Assembly: GCA_023374025.1 (NCBI GenBank)
Contig: SIJG01000050.1
Span: 697,719-761,718 of the forward strand
Direction: 5' to 3'
Source: Heterodera schachtii
Lineage: Eukaryota > Nematoda > Chromadorea > Rhabditida > Heteroderidae
Length of the DNA stretch: 64,000 bases
Below, piece after piece: positions 46,801 through 57,212 of the stretch. The position numbers were made by a program, and so were the translations under genes. Numbering within the stretch: position 1 is the first letter of the stretch; every line of letters begins with the position of its first letter. The notes below the pieces were generated by a model, which saw only the letters and a list, made by a program, of their open reading frames with translations, searched no databases and was not told the origin of the DNA.

Positions 46801-48756
46801 ATTATAATTGCTCTACCATCCGGCCCAGACGGCCTCCAGAAGACCTTCGAAAAGTCCCTTAATGAATATGAAGCTTTGTGCATTAAGGACAGTGCTGAAT
46901 TTTTGGTTATTTGAATAATTCTTTTATATGTAATTATAAATAATACATTTTGTCACAGGTTCCACGCGCTAAAATCGGGCAAATCACTTATGTAAGAGAA
47001 CAAAAAAAATTTTTTTTTACATATATTTACAAAATTTATTATTATATTAATTTTTTATTTGATTTTTTCTATAATAGCAATGATTTTCTGAAAACCAAAA
47101 CCATTTTTAGGAGGAAAGTAGTGTGTGTGTGTGTATTAGAAGAAATAAACGGTTTCATTGAAAATTAATTATTTTAAATGTTTATAGGACCCGATTGACT
47201 CTCCAACCACGCCAGCTACGACGACGGTATGTCATTTATTCAACATTATTATTAAATTTTAACGGGAGAGAGAGAGAGAGAATTAGGCTACGCTAATTGA
47301 ATTAGCGTAGCCAGTGGGTCTGAGGATGTAATAGCCCCTCCCACCCACACCCGAAACTGAAAAATGAAAAATTTTAATGAAATAAGAAATTTTCTGAAAA
47401 GGTATATTTTTGTTCTTAGTAATTTCATTAAAAATTTCAAAATTTCCGCTTGGCAATGTATTCATTCATTGCCAGACCCAAAATCCCTATAAAATTTTCA
47501 AAATTTCACTCAAAAATCGCCAATTTGATGAAAATTTGTTATAAAAAGTCGGCCGGTCAGAAATTCAAAAATCGGCACCGCCGTGCCCTACCCTTCAAAA
47601 AATAGAAGAAGAAGCCGATGAACAAAAAAAGATCGTCGCTGGAGAGCGGAGGGGGCGGGGGGGGGGGGGGTAGCCACCCCGGCGCCCGGAAAATGCGTCA
47701 GTGAAACTATAAAACCAAGTTCCTTGGGTTTGGGAGGTCGCTGATCACGAATTGAACATACATTTTGGCCCACTCCGAACACCGGACCCGAATTCGAACA
47801 AAAGGTCGAAAGTTCAAATTTTCAAATTTTGCATTTTTGGTTAAGAAACGGCATAAATGTTCTTTATTTGAAGGATTGATGATTTTTAGTTTGTTTCCGT
47901 GTACGTAAACCGATTTTTAAGAAAAAACCTAATTTCGAAAATTTAGACTTTTCGGCTTTTTGTTCGAGTTCTGGTCCGGGGTTCGAAATGCAGAACGATG
48001 TTTTTATAGAAGTTTATTTCCATATTACAATACTAATGCCATAGAACTTTATTTTAAAATATTTGTATCACTGACCGATTTTCCACTGACCGATTTTCCG
48101 GTCACGGCCACCCCGCCCCGCCGGAAGTCAGCTACGCGCCCTTAATTAATGCATCTTTAAATTCCATTTAGCCTCCAAGCAAGGCATTTCGTGTTACTGT
48201 CTCGTCGTATGCCGCCGCTTCTTTCATCCGTAATAATTAACAACCGATTTTTAGTTGCATTTTTTTGATTCATCTTGGTCTAAAACGTATTGAAAAATAT
48301 TTTTAGTTTATTCTATTTAGTTAATTGCTGTTTTTCATTTTAAAGTCCCAACTAAAAGCGTACATTTTGCATATTTTGGCGTTTTTCAAAAAACTCCTTA
48401 AAATAAAATAAATCAAAAAATTCACCCACTAAGATTGACTTTTCCAAGTTTTCAAATGTACATCAGTCGGAAAATTAACTTTTTTTTATTAACTCAAATT
48501 TTCAGCCAAAAAAATTGTCACAAAAATATTTATAATATAATTTCCGATGAATTTTATGTAAAAGAAAACAAATATTAATACTGGTACAATTTTTTCACAC
48601 CACTTAGATTTGAATTTTTTGGAGGTTTTTGGTGCATAAAAAAATCGCATCCCATTAGTATTTTCCAATGTGTGTTAACAATTAAAGAAAAAATTTTCAG
48701 TGATGGTGAGTGTGCTTCTGCAATTCTTGCTCAGTCATTTCTATGGCGACGAATGA
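43889..48756 (+). CDS. CRM-4: reduced modular cysteine-rich secreted protein
   Basis: Exons: 43889-43966 (signal peptide, after a tttcag acceptor), 44587-44739, 45563-45626, 45957-46066, 46753-46905, 46959-46991, 47188-47226, 48172-48229, 48701-48756 (TGA), about 245 aa. The signal exon (hydrophobic core H-F-V-F-L-A-V-V-I-V) leads straight to a B module; no A module is found. Module C is split by an extra phase-1 intron at 45627-45956. Exon D, a short linker, a Thr/Pro linker (D-P-I-D-S-P-T-T-P-A-T-T-T) and the tail follow. The tail reads S-S-Y-A-A-A-S-F-I then M-V-S-V-L-L-Q-F-L-L, split by the phase-1 intron seen in all five genes. If the last donor is ignored, the frame reads only to TAA at 48238-48240; the two-exon tail matches the paralogues better. 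Confidence 0.7.
44111..44531. mobile_element. inverted-repeat element in CRM-4 intron 1
   Basis: The arms read actaatgcactttaccc.. and ..ggtaaagtgcattaatag, followed inward by taaattcatgtaaa and its complement and ccgggggttttc and its complement. Flanks ttttgtttg and ttttgtttt are nearly the same. Boundaries approximate. Confidence 0.6.
44790..45440. repeat. two adjacent foldbacks in CRM-4 intron
   Basis: Hairpins at about 44840-45110 and about 45180-45425, each with the 'aatcttggtatcatacgat ... gactatcgaatgaaactaag' type arms of the common foldback family. Confidence 0.55.
46170..46239 (-). tRNA. tRNA-like sequence, probably pseudogene or SINE head
   Basis: The minus strand has A-box-like TAGCCCAGTTGGTTAGAGCA, B-box GGTTCGAGTCC and a T-arm GTGGG-TTCGAGT-CCCAC, with acceptor halves GCGCCCG/CGGGCGA. 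The anticodon arm does not pair well, so a functional tRNA is unlikely. Located in a CRM-4 intron. Confidence 0.45.
46436..46702. repeat. short tandem repeat in CRM-4 intron
   Basis: Five irregular copies of 'tttttggtacttttcgataa aactggca..' separated by 'ttggtatcaacctag' spacers. Confidence 0.65.
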
Positions 48757-48828
48757 GAATTTCGTTGAATTGCCAATGAACCTGGTCGGCGCCATCACCC
48801 ATTTGACCCCAATTCCGGTCATTATTCA

Positions 48829-48978
48829 TTCCCCATTTGACCCCCGATCATTTAGTCATTCCCCATTTGACCCCCGATCATTTAGTCATTCCCCATTTGA
48901 CCCCCGATCATTTAGTCATTCCCCATTTGACCCCCGATCATTTAGTCATTCCCCATTTGACCCCCGATCATTTATTCA
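48829..48978. repeat. 30-bp tandem repeat, five copies
   Basis: Identical 30-bp units containing 'ccccatttgacccccgatca' begin about 75 nt after the CRM-4 stop. They continue as degenerate 'tttgtcccc-aattccgatcattta' spacings to about 49530. The open frames across it are a product of the period being divisible by three. Confidence 0.8.
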
Positions 48979-50390
48979 TCACCAAATTGTCCCCAGTTCC
49001 GATCATTCATAAAAAATAATTTAAAAAGTTAAAAAACATCATTTGTCCCCCCAATTCCGATCATTTATTCACTCCTCCATTTGTCCCCAATTCCGATTAT
49101 TTATTTAAAAAAATAAAACGTAAAAAATCTCATTTATACCCCCCCCCAATCCGATCATTTATCCATTTCCCATTTATCTCCATTTCCGATCATTAAAAAA
49201 AAATAATTTAAAAAAACGTAAAAAAAAAAAAACTTCATTTGTCCCCCAATTCCGATAACTTATCTATTTTTGTCACAATTTGTGTCATTCATTTATCAAT
49301 TCGCAATTTGACTCCAATTCCGCTCATTTATCCATCCATTCCTCATTTGTCACCAATCTGATCTTTTTCCATTCCCCATTTGTCCCCAATTCTGATCATT
49401 TATATAAAAAAATAAAAAAAAATTCATTTGCCCCCCCCCCCAATTCCGGTCATCTAACCATTCATCATTTGTCCCATTTCCGATCATTTTTCCATTCCCA
49501 ATTTGTGCCGAGTTTTGATTAAAAAACGCAAAAAAAGTCCCTTGTCCCCCCATCAATAATTATTGTATTAATTCAGTTTAATAAAAATTATTCTGATATG
49601 ACTTTACCTGCTTTACCATACAAGATCTAAGAATACCACCTGTTAAGTTTGTTTCTCAGGGTTATGTCGTAAGTAAGGAACGGAATGGATTTGGATTTAT
49701 ATGGATTTCCGTGTAATCCAAGTAGTATTTTAAGGTTGGTTTGAGACTTCTAGGGTGCCTTCCAGATTTTTCCATGTTTCAGCTTTTTGTCCATATTTGG
49801 CTGTTCATAAAATTTCTCGAAAAAAATACATTGGAAGACCAAAAATTTATTTTAAACAATACACAATCCTAAAGAATGTAGAAATAATGATTTTTTGTAG
49901 TAATAGTGCCAAAAAAAGATAGCTAAGTGCCAACATTTTGAATTTAAATCTTTACATGAAATATTTGAGGATAAAATTGTAAAAGTAAATTAATCTTATC
50001 ATACTGAAAAAAAAAAGTTTATAAAGTACAGAATATGCTATGTTTTTTGCCATGGTCATCTAACGTCCTTAAAATGCAATTGAGCCAAAATTAATTTATA
50101 TATTCGATAATTCTAATAATTCTCGATTAATCTTTAAAATTTCAAAAAATTTCATTCAGTTTAAAAAAACTATGGTTAAAAAATTCTGCCTCAAGATTTT
50201 TTGAAATTTTGGTACCATTACTTTTTTATAATTTTATAAAAAAATTCAATATTCTGATTGACAACACTTAAAGCTATTGAATGTGATATAATGAAATTTT
50301 AATTTGCTTGAATTTAAGCCAAATTAAGAATTTAAATGTCTTACATTTGTTTTCCTAGCCTTGGCGGATTTAGAAACGACCTAGCACCCT
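48979..50390. repeat. degenerate repeats, no gene
   Basis: Degenerate extension of the 30-bp repeat to about 49530, then AT-rich sequence and a decayed foldback (50085-50370) up to the duplicated gene fragment. Confidence 0.45.
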
Positions 50391-51529
50391 TGGCAGCGTG
50401 CTGCTCGTTCAAAAGCATGCACATCGTGCACTTTGTGGGCAAGAGCAGCAAACGGATGTAAATTGCAAATTTTAAATGCCCCAAAACACTGTAAACATGG
50501 AAAACTGTCGTACTGAGTTGGCCCCAATCAATGTGCTTTGGCTGAGTTCAATGGTCCGTCCGTTTTTTGATCCAATTTCAGGAATTCGTTTCAAAAGAAA
50601 ATTTTTTAAATTTCCCATTTTTTCAGCTTCTCGCGTTGGCTTCGGTGCCGTTCTGTCTCAGCCAAGGGCGTAGGCAGGGGGGGGGACTGAGGAGGCTAAA
50701 GCCCCCCCCCCCCGAAACCCAAAAAGTAAAGAATTTTCAGTAGATTTTTTTGAAATTTTAAGCAATTTTCTTAATAAAATTGCATTAAAATACTCAAAAA
50801 TTTTCCCGGCGGCGCCTATCGGCACCGCCGGACCCCCATTTTACCATATTTTTGAAAAATAGTGGCCAAAATGGCAAAAAATATTAATTTTTGGCGAAAA
50901 ATTTTGTAAAATACACCCCATAATTCGGGAATTCAAAAAACCAAAAATACACCCCTAAAAATTGACTTAAAAAGAAAAATACACCCCTAAAAATCGAATT
51001 TTTGAGTTCAGCCCCCCCCCCCCCCCCAAAGCCAAGGGTCTGGCTACGCCCTTGGTCTCAGCGTGTTGGCACTTCTGATCACCGCGAAATGCTGGTTAAC
51101 TGACGGGGATGGAGCCGGTGGCATTTCGTTGCGGGCATATTTGCCCGGGTGGGTTCAGGCAAAAAATAATTCACTAAATTCTTAAAAATTAAAAAAAATA
51201 TTAAAGAATTTTAAAAAAATTTATTTTAAAAATTCAAAAATAATTCGCCTGCCAAGAAAATAAAAGAAAATTTCCAAAACAATACCGTTTGCTTTTTTTA
51301 ATGAAAATTTTTTAATTTAGACAATTAGCATTAGAATTTTCAAGGACTTTTCCAGAGCTCCGCCCTTGGCCCGGACGCGTACAAAAGCCTGGCACCCGTG
51401 GTGGCCGGCGGCCAGTACCAGCACTACTCCATCTCCAGCAGACATGGCATTCCGCCGCCGGCGACGACACCGCCCGGGGCTGACGCATCACAGAGCTCAT
51501 TTGGCACATTTGTGTACAAAAAATATTGA
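50391..51529 (+). pseudogene. partial duplicate of the 1431-3610 membrane gene, MITE-disrupted
   Basis: It starts within the equivalent of exon 2 (cttggcagcgtgctgctcgt). It lacks the intron and most of exon 3 before gtaaacatggaa (50489), then follows the original: the intron with cccattttttcag, exon 4 and the last exon 51356-51529. The last 57 residues look unchanged (only silent changes noted), so the duplication is recent or the tail is constrained. Exon 4 is split by a MITE at 50663-51054. Without the 5' exons this is most likely a pseudogene. Confidence 0.75.
50663..51054. mobile_element. hAT-like MITE of the CAAGGGCG family, TSD gtctcagc
   Basis: Ends caagggcgtaggcagg and tggctacgcccttg, perfect gtctcagc at 50655-50662 and 51055-51062. 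The empty site is preserved in the original gene at about 3140-3147. The interior matches 40135-40544. Confidence 0.9.
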
Positions 51530-51961
51530 AAATTGGACAATTTAAATCACAAAACAAACACAGAATGATAATTTTAATTTTGCTTTTATATCCGTGTATT
51601 TAAACCGATTTTGAACCTAAAAATGCTAAGATCGAAAATTTAGATTTCAACTTTTTGTTTGAATCCGGGTTCGGAGGAATTCAGAACAATGTTCTCATAT
51701 ATATTTTGAAAACCCTCGACCCTAATTGGATCCCCCCAAAAACAACAAAATTCTTTTTTATGTGTAGCAAAAAAAAGCAATGACGAAACATATCAACAAC
51801 AAAAAAAAGAACATCGCAACACATAAAAAACCACTAACTAATTAGCCAACTAATTAACGGATCAACACATAAAAACATAACTTAATATCCGTTACAAATT
51901 GCTCTCTGCTGATGTTTGATCACTATGATAAAAACTCTCAAGTTTCTATATCCTCTGATTT

Positions 51962-52321
51962 CTATGCGTTCTTTGGAACGCATTCTTTTTTTTTCATTTT
52001 GCATGAGCATATCTTTCCCGAAGAAGTGTCTTCAAATCCTTCACAGTTAAATTTATGCGAACCAAAGTCTATTTTGTCAGTGTTTTTGCAATCATTTAAA
52101 CACTTATTCCACCCAACATCTCCAGGTTTGATATTATTGTTGTTTTTGCTACGGCTAAAGCATCCCATGCCATGGGCAACATGATGATTAGGGTCGGCAC
52201 TGAACAGCAGCAGCACAATCACAAGCAGTAACAGCAGCAGACGATGTGCCACCACCACCGCAAGTGATGATGAAGTGGAAGAAGAAGCAGATGGGGTGAA
52301 GAACGACGAATTGGCAAACAT
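51962..52321 (-). CDS. small secreted cysteine-rich protein, CS-alpha-beta-like spacing
   Basis: A single-exon gene of 119 codons on the minus strand, starting at ATG 52321. A Ser-rich N-terminus precedes a strong hydrophobic stretch (L-L-L-L-L-L-V-I-V-L-L-L-F), so a signal peptide or anchor ending near residue 41 is likely. The mature part has seven cysteines: G-C-F, then K-C-L-N-D-C (C-x3-C), F-N-C-E-G, then I-C-S-C (C-x-C), and a last E-C-V. C-x3-C followed by C-x-C is the core of the cysteine-stabilised alpha-beta fold (defensin-like peptides), but a chance match is possible. A TATA-like box lies at 52382-52388 (tataaaa on the minus strand), about 65 nt upstream. A MITE is inserted directly beyond it. 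I do not recognise the family by sequence. Confidence 0.55.
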   Translation of the reverse strand: MFANSSFFTPSASSSTSSSLAVVVAHRLLLLLLVIVLLLFSADPNHHVAHGMGCFSRSKNNNNIKPGDVGWNKCLNDCKNTDKIDFGSHKFNCEGFEDTSSGKICSCKMKKKECVPKNA

Positions 52322-52381
52322 TTAATCTGTTCAAAAAGAAAAATGGCAAACAAATGAAATTGTTTAAAATAATTTTGATGG

Positions 52382-52388
52382 TTTTATA
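52382..52388 (-). promoter_or_regulatory. TATA-like box of the small cysteine-rich gene
   Basis: TATAAAA on the minus strand, 61-67 nt upstream of ATG 52321. The adjoining MITE target duplication (52388-52395) overlaps its first base. Confidence 0.4.
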
Positions 52389-52395
52389 GATGGGG

Positions 52396-52787
52396 CGGTC
52401 TACCTCAGTTCGGCCCTCACGGTTCAGCCCCAGCATGCTTTACCAATATAACTTTCTATAACTTTTTCTTTGTCAACCAAATCCAAATTGTTGGTATCAT
52501 TCGAAAGCTTAATGTATTTAGAAGTTTTTTCTAAGCTATTGCTTTGCGATTAGAGAATTACCAAAATAGTTATACATGAAAATTGTGAAAAAGTCGAAAT
52601 TTTAAATTTTTCTTAATAAAATTTTTTCTATTCTTGAAAATTTTTTTTCGCTTTTTGGTAAGGCTAATAGAGCATGTTAAGAGCTTTCGAATGATACCAA
52701 GATTGATGGATTTGGATAACAAATAAAAAAGCTATCGTGGAAAAGCATGCTGGGGCCGAACCGTGGGGGCCGAACTGAGCGGTTCCG
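52396..52787. mobile_element. foldback MITE, TSD agatgggg
   Basis: Ends cggtctacctcagttcggcc and its near-complement; agatgggg at 52388-52395 and 52788-52795. Same family and length class as 42504-42886. Confidence 0.75.
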
Positions 52788-52904
52788 AGATGGGGGGGGG
52801 GGAGAACTTATTGTACTTGGCGCCTTTTCTGGAAAAAAAAATCAAAAATTAATCATGAAGTCAAACCACCATACAATTTATTTATTTTTCTTACTGAAAT
52901 CGTT

Positions 52905-53420
52905 AATTCAGAATTCGGCGGATCGGACAACTCCTTTTCCAAGGACGAGTATATCCAAGGACATAAGGGGAAAACAAATTCCATTAAATTCAAGGACATG
53001 TAAAAATTTTATCATATGCAATAAAAATGGTTAAGTTTTATCCAAATGGTTTATATTTTTTCGCCGGAATGAAATTTTTACCAAATATTTTTTGTTTCCG
53101 TTGCTTATTTTTCCTCATTTCACCGCATATACACTTTTTTCGGTGTGCTTTTTACCTGATTTCCGAGGAACAGTGCCGTCCGGCGGGAAAATTTTTTTTG
53201 GGGAATTTTTGTTAAATTTATTACCAGATTTTTCACCAATAATGCAATAAGTTACAAAAAATTTGGTATAAAAGGTCAAAAATTAAAATTTTTGAATTAT
53301 TGTTTTCAATGCTCATTTTCAAGGACAATTGAATTCAAGGATACTTTCAAATTTTCAAGTGAGAGGGCCCGTTTCCAGGGTGCCCTTGCCATTCAAGGAC
53401 GTATCCGAACCGTGCCGTTA
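52905..53420. repeat. caaggac-rich repeat related to the 24.1 kb MITE
   Basis: It shares 'ccaaggacataaggggaaaa' and 'attttcaaggaca' with the 24140-24855 MITE interior. Ends are not clear. No gene. Confidence 0.45.
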
Positions 53421-53444
53421 ATGGTTTTGAAATTTCGGGTCAAT

Positions 53445-53597
53445 GGCAACGCGTACAAAAGGCAACTCGTATTTTACAAATAAGCCTAAGCCTAGGCCCA
53501 AGCAAGCATAGGCCTAGTCGAAAGCTTAGGCCTAAGCCTAAAGCCTAGGCCTAACCTAAGCAATTGTACGAGTTGCCTTTTGTACGAGTTGTCACGG
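53445..53597. repeat. telomere-like hexamers inside an inverted repeat
   Basis: Arms gtacaaaaggcaactcgta (53453-53471) and tacgagttgccttttgtac (53567-53585) bracket degenerate TTAGGC/GCCTAA hexamers in both orientations (about 53485-53560). TTAGGC is the usual nematode telomere unit. The copies here are imperfect. Confidence 0.6.
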
Positions 53598-53734
53598 CAC
53601 CGAAATTTGGTTGCTTATAGAGAAGAAAATTTTTTTGGTAATGGAATGATAACGATGAATGCTTGTTTGGGTGTGCATCTGAGAAGCTCTGACGAGTTTA
53701 AATACCCATAAATATTCCCAGCTAAATCAAATAG

Positions 53735-55520
53735 GATGACATGCCCAAAAAGGGCATGCTAATGCCAACCTTTTCAATGAGAAATACAAAATTAAAACGT
53801 GGCTAACAGTGCCCAAGACTCTCGATTGTATTGTGCAGTCAATGCCCGGGGGATGAAATGCTCAAAAAGGGCATGCCAATGCCTACCTTCTGACGCGAGC
53901 AATTTAAAATAAAAACGTGGCTAACAGTGCCCAAGACTCTCGATTGTATTGAGCCAATGCCCGGGGGATGAAATACCCAAAAGGGCATGCCAATGCCTAT
54001 CTTCTGACACGAGCAATTTAAAATAAAAACGTGGCTAACAGTGCCCAAGACTCTCGATTGTATTATTGTGCAGTCAATGCCCGGGGAATGAAATGCCCAA
54101 AAAAGGCATGCCAATGCCAACCTTTTCAATAAGAAATACAAAATTAATACGTGGCTAACAGTGCCCAATACTCTCGATTGTATTGTACAGTCAATGCCCG
54201 GGGGATGAAATGCCCAAAAAGGGCATGCCAATGCCAACCTTTTCAATAAGAAATACAAAATTAATACGTGGCTAACAGTGCCCAATACTCTCGATTGTAT
54301 TGTACAGTCAATGCCCGGGGGATGAAATGCTCAAAAAGGGCATGCCAATGCCTACCTTCTGACGCGAGCAATTTAAAATAAAAACGTGGCTAACAGTGCC
54401 CAAGACTCTCGATTGTATTGAGCCAATGCCCGGGGGATGAAATACCCAAAAGGGCATGCCAATGCCTATCTTCTGACACGAGCAATTTAAAATAAAAACG
54501 TGGCTAACAGTGCCCAAGACTCTCGATTGTATTATTGTGCAGTCAATGCCCGGGGGATGAAATGCCCAAAAAAGGCATGCCAATGCCAACCTTTTCAATA
54601 AGAAATACAAAATTAATACGTGGCTAACAGTGCCCAATACTCTCGATTGTATTGTACAGTCAATGCCCGGGGGATGAAATGCTCAAAAAGGGCATGCCAA
54701 TGCCTACCTTCTGACGCGAGCAATTTAAAATAAAAACGTGGCTAACAGTGCCCAATACTCTCGATTGTATTGTACAGTCAATGCCCGGGGAATGAAATGC
54801 CCAAAAAGGGCATGCCAATGCCTACCTTCTGACACGAGCAAATTAAAATAAAAACGTGGCTAACAGTGCCCAAGACTCTCGATTGTATTGTACAGTCAAT
54901 GCCCGGGGGATGAAATGCTCAAAAAGGGCATGCCAATGCCTACCTTCTGACACGAGCAATTTAAAATAAAAACGTGGCTAACAGTGCCCAAGACTCTCGA
55001 TTGTATTATTGTGCAGTCAATGCCCGGGGAATGAAATGCCCAAAAAGGGCATGCCAATGCCTACCTTCTGACACGAGCAAATTAAAATAAAAACGTGGCT
55101 AACAGTGCCCAAGACTCTCGATTGTATTGTACAGTCAATGCCCGGGGGATGAAATGCTCAAAAAGGGCATGCCAATGCCTACCTTCTGACACGAGCAATT
55201 TAAAATAAAAACGTGGCTAACAGTGCCCAAGACTCTCGATTGTATTATTGTGCAGTCAATGCCCGGGGGATGAAATGCCCAAAAAAGGCATGCCAATGCC
55301 AACCTTTTCAATAAGAAATACAAAATTAATACGTGGCTAACAGTGCCCAATACTCTCGATTGTATTGTACAGTCAATGCCCGGGGGATGAAATGCCCAAA
55401 AAGGGCATGCCAATGCCTACCTTCTGACACGAGCAATTTAAAATAAAAACGTGGCTAACAGTGCCTAAGACTCTCGATTGTATTATTGTGCAGTCAATGT
55501 CCAAAAAGGGCATGCCAATG
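53735..55520. repeat. about 117-bp satellite, roughly 16 copies
   Basis: Each unit contains 'acgtggctaacagtgcccaa', 'gactctcgattgtatt' and 'gggcatgccaatgcc'. Two unit variants alternate (cttctgac-cgagcaattt and cttttcaataagaaatac). The ~117-nt period keeps a minus-strand frame open, so the long frames there are not evidence of a gene. The units carry about 20 copies of ATGCCA in total. Confidence 0.85.
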
Positions 55521-56144
55521 CCAATCTTTTGGAGGAGCAATTATCAAATAAAAAAAATAAAAATTTAGCTAAAATGCGAAAATTTTGATTAGTATTTAGG
55601 TGTACATACAGATGTATGTAAACATATGCAAATTGTCAATTGGAAAAGCGAAAATAGGTCTTGCTTTTTCAGCATTGAAGTTGAACCGCACCGAATTTAA
55701 AATTAAAATATATCCTTTTGTAACCATAAAAATCTAGCCAGTGATACTTAAGATAAGAAAAATAATAAAAAAAGGCATTTTATTTGGTCGGTAGGAAATG
55801 ATCGAAATTGGGGACAAACTTGGAACATGACGAAATGATCGGACAGATTGGGACTTGGGGACAAATGTGATATGGCCGGAATTGGGGGCCAAAAGAGGTT
55901 GAATGGTTAGGCTATTATGAATTTGGGAAAATGATTAAGCTGATCGGATGAAAATTGCTCAAATATATTTTATTTAATTTTTATTTTTTACATTTTTGGC
56001 TAAAACATATTGAATTGATGTAGACCGAAAAAGGTGCAAAAAATTAAGGAAATCCATACAAATCCGGTCTATATTTATCAGTCATATGGAAAGTTATGAA
56101 TTTGCACTATATCGTTTATTTTCCCATTTACTACCGTTGCGTTC

Positions 56145-56330
56145 TGTCCCCGTAGGCCAATTGTCCCCGTATACCAATTGTCCCCCGTTGACATATGTAG
56201 GTACAAATGGCCTATCCTCCTGCCACTTGTCACTGTAGGCCAATTGTCCCCAAATACCAATTGTCAACGTAGGCCAATTGTCCTAAATACCAATTATTAA
56301 CGTAGGCCAATTGTCGCCAGTACCAAATGT
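56145..56330. repeat. aggccaattgtcccc repeat
   Basis: About nine irregular copies of 'gtaggccaattgtcccc / ataccaattgtc', upstream of the CRM-5 promoter. Related 'attggggacaaa' pieces lie at 55805-55890. Confidence 0.6.
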
Positions 56331-56589
56331 CTTACTACAAATCGCCTATCCTCCCTACTATAGTCTGAAGGCGGATGAAAGCTCGATTTATTGCGGCAGT
56401 TGTCCATCTTTAGCGGACAAATGAGTTAAGATTTGACATTTTGTCCTTTCTATCGCTCTTCAACCTCATCCATCCATTCATCTCCAATTAGTACCAATTC
56501 TTTACTATTTTTCTTAAATGGCTTTTTTTTTCTTTTTACTTTACCCGTCCTTTATTTATTTTATTGTACTTAATTACCATTTTTATATT

Positions 56590-57000
56590 AATATTACTAA
56601 TTTTTTGATGCTCAAATTATCGATTCCGTTTTCATTTGCCAACACTTTTTCCAAACGATTGGTCGGAAAATGAATAAAATAATTTGTACGGAATATTATG
56701 TTAATGAGAAAAATTGTCCAATTTGTCCATTTCCATCCACCGGAAATGGCATTCCATCGGTTCATTTTGGCGATGATTCGGCTTCCCATTTTCGCTTTTC
56801 CCCCATTTTTTAAATTATCGCTTTTGCTCAATTTGCCAACGTTTTTCCCAGCGATCGGACAAAAATTGTGTGTGCTTATGGAGTGTTAATTTGTGATGAT
56901 TTGTCCACTTTTTCTGATGCTTTTCCCATTTTCCCGCCCCTTTTTTGTGTGTCCATAAAAGGGCAATGAAAGCGCAGCAAAAAACATTCATTTCTCATTC
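56590..57000 (+). promoter_or_regulatory. CRM-5 promoter (repeat copy P5)
   Basis: The most divergent of the five copies. It keeps the ccaccggaaatggcattcca block with TGGCAT at 56747-56752, and a TATA-like ATAAAAG at 56955-56961, then gggcaatgaaagcgcagcaa. Confidence 0.7.
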
Positions 57001-57212
57001 ACTAATCTTTTTTTCATCCCATCATTTAGCTGAACCTTCATTTACTTTCTTAATTTATCCAATCTCATCTCACTTTGCCTTCATCCAACACAAAAAAATG
57101 TTAGTTAAAATTAAATAATTAGCGTTTAAATTAATAAATAAATAGCGTTTAAAAATATATTTTTTAATAATAATTAAAACTAAACAAAAATTCAAAATTT
57201 AGAACTCCAAAA

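Noticed and set aside
48829..48978. CRISPR-like array
   Set aside because: The 30-bp units follow each other with no spacers and the window is eukaryotic.
48710..49012. 100-codon frame after CRM-4 with H-S-P-F-D-P-R-S-F repeats
   Set aside because: It lies over five identical 30-bp repeats in the 3' flank. The CRM-4 tail exon uses another frame that ends at 48756.
51912..52184. 90-codon plus-strand frame opposite the small cysteine-rich gene
   Set aside because: It is the shadow of the minus-strand frame, which has a leader, ordered cysteines and a TATA-like box.
53839..55413. Long repetitive minus-strand open frames
   Set aside because: They follow a ~117-bp tandem repeat whose period is divisible by three; no start, splice or leader signal supports translation.
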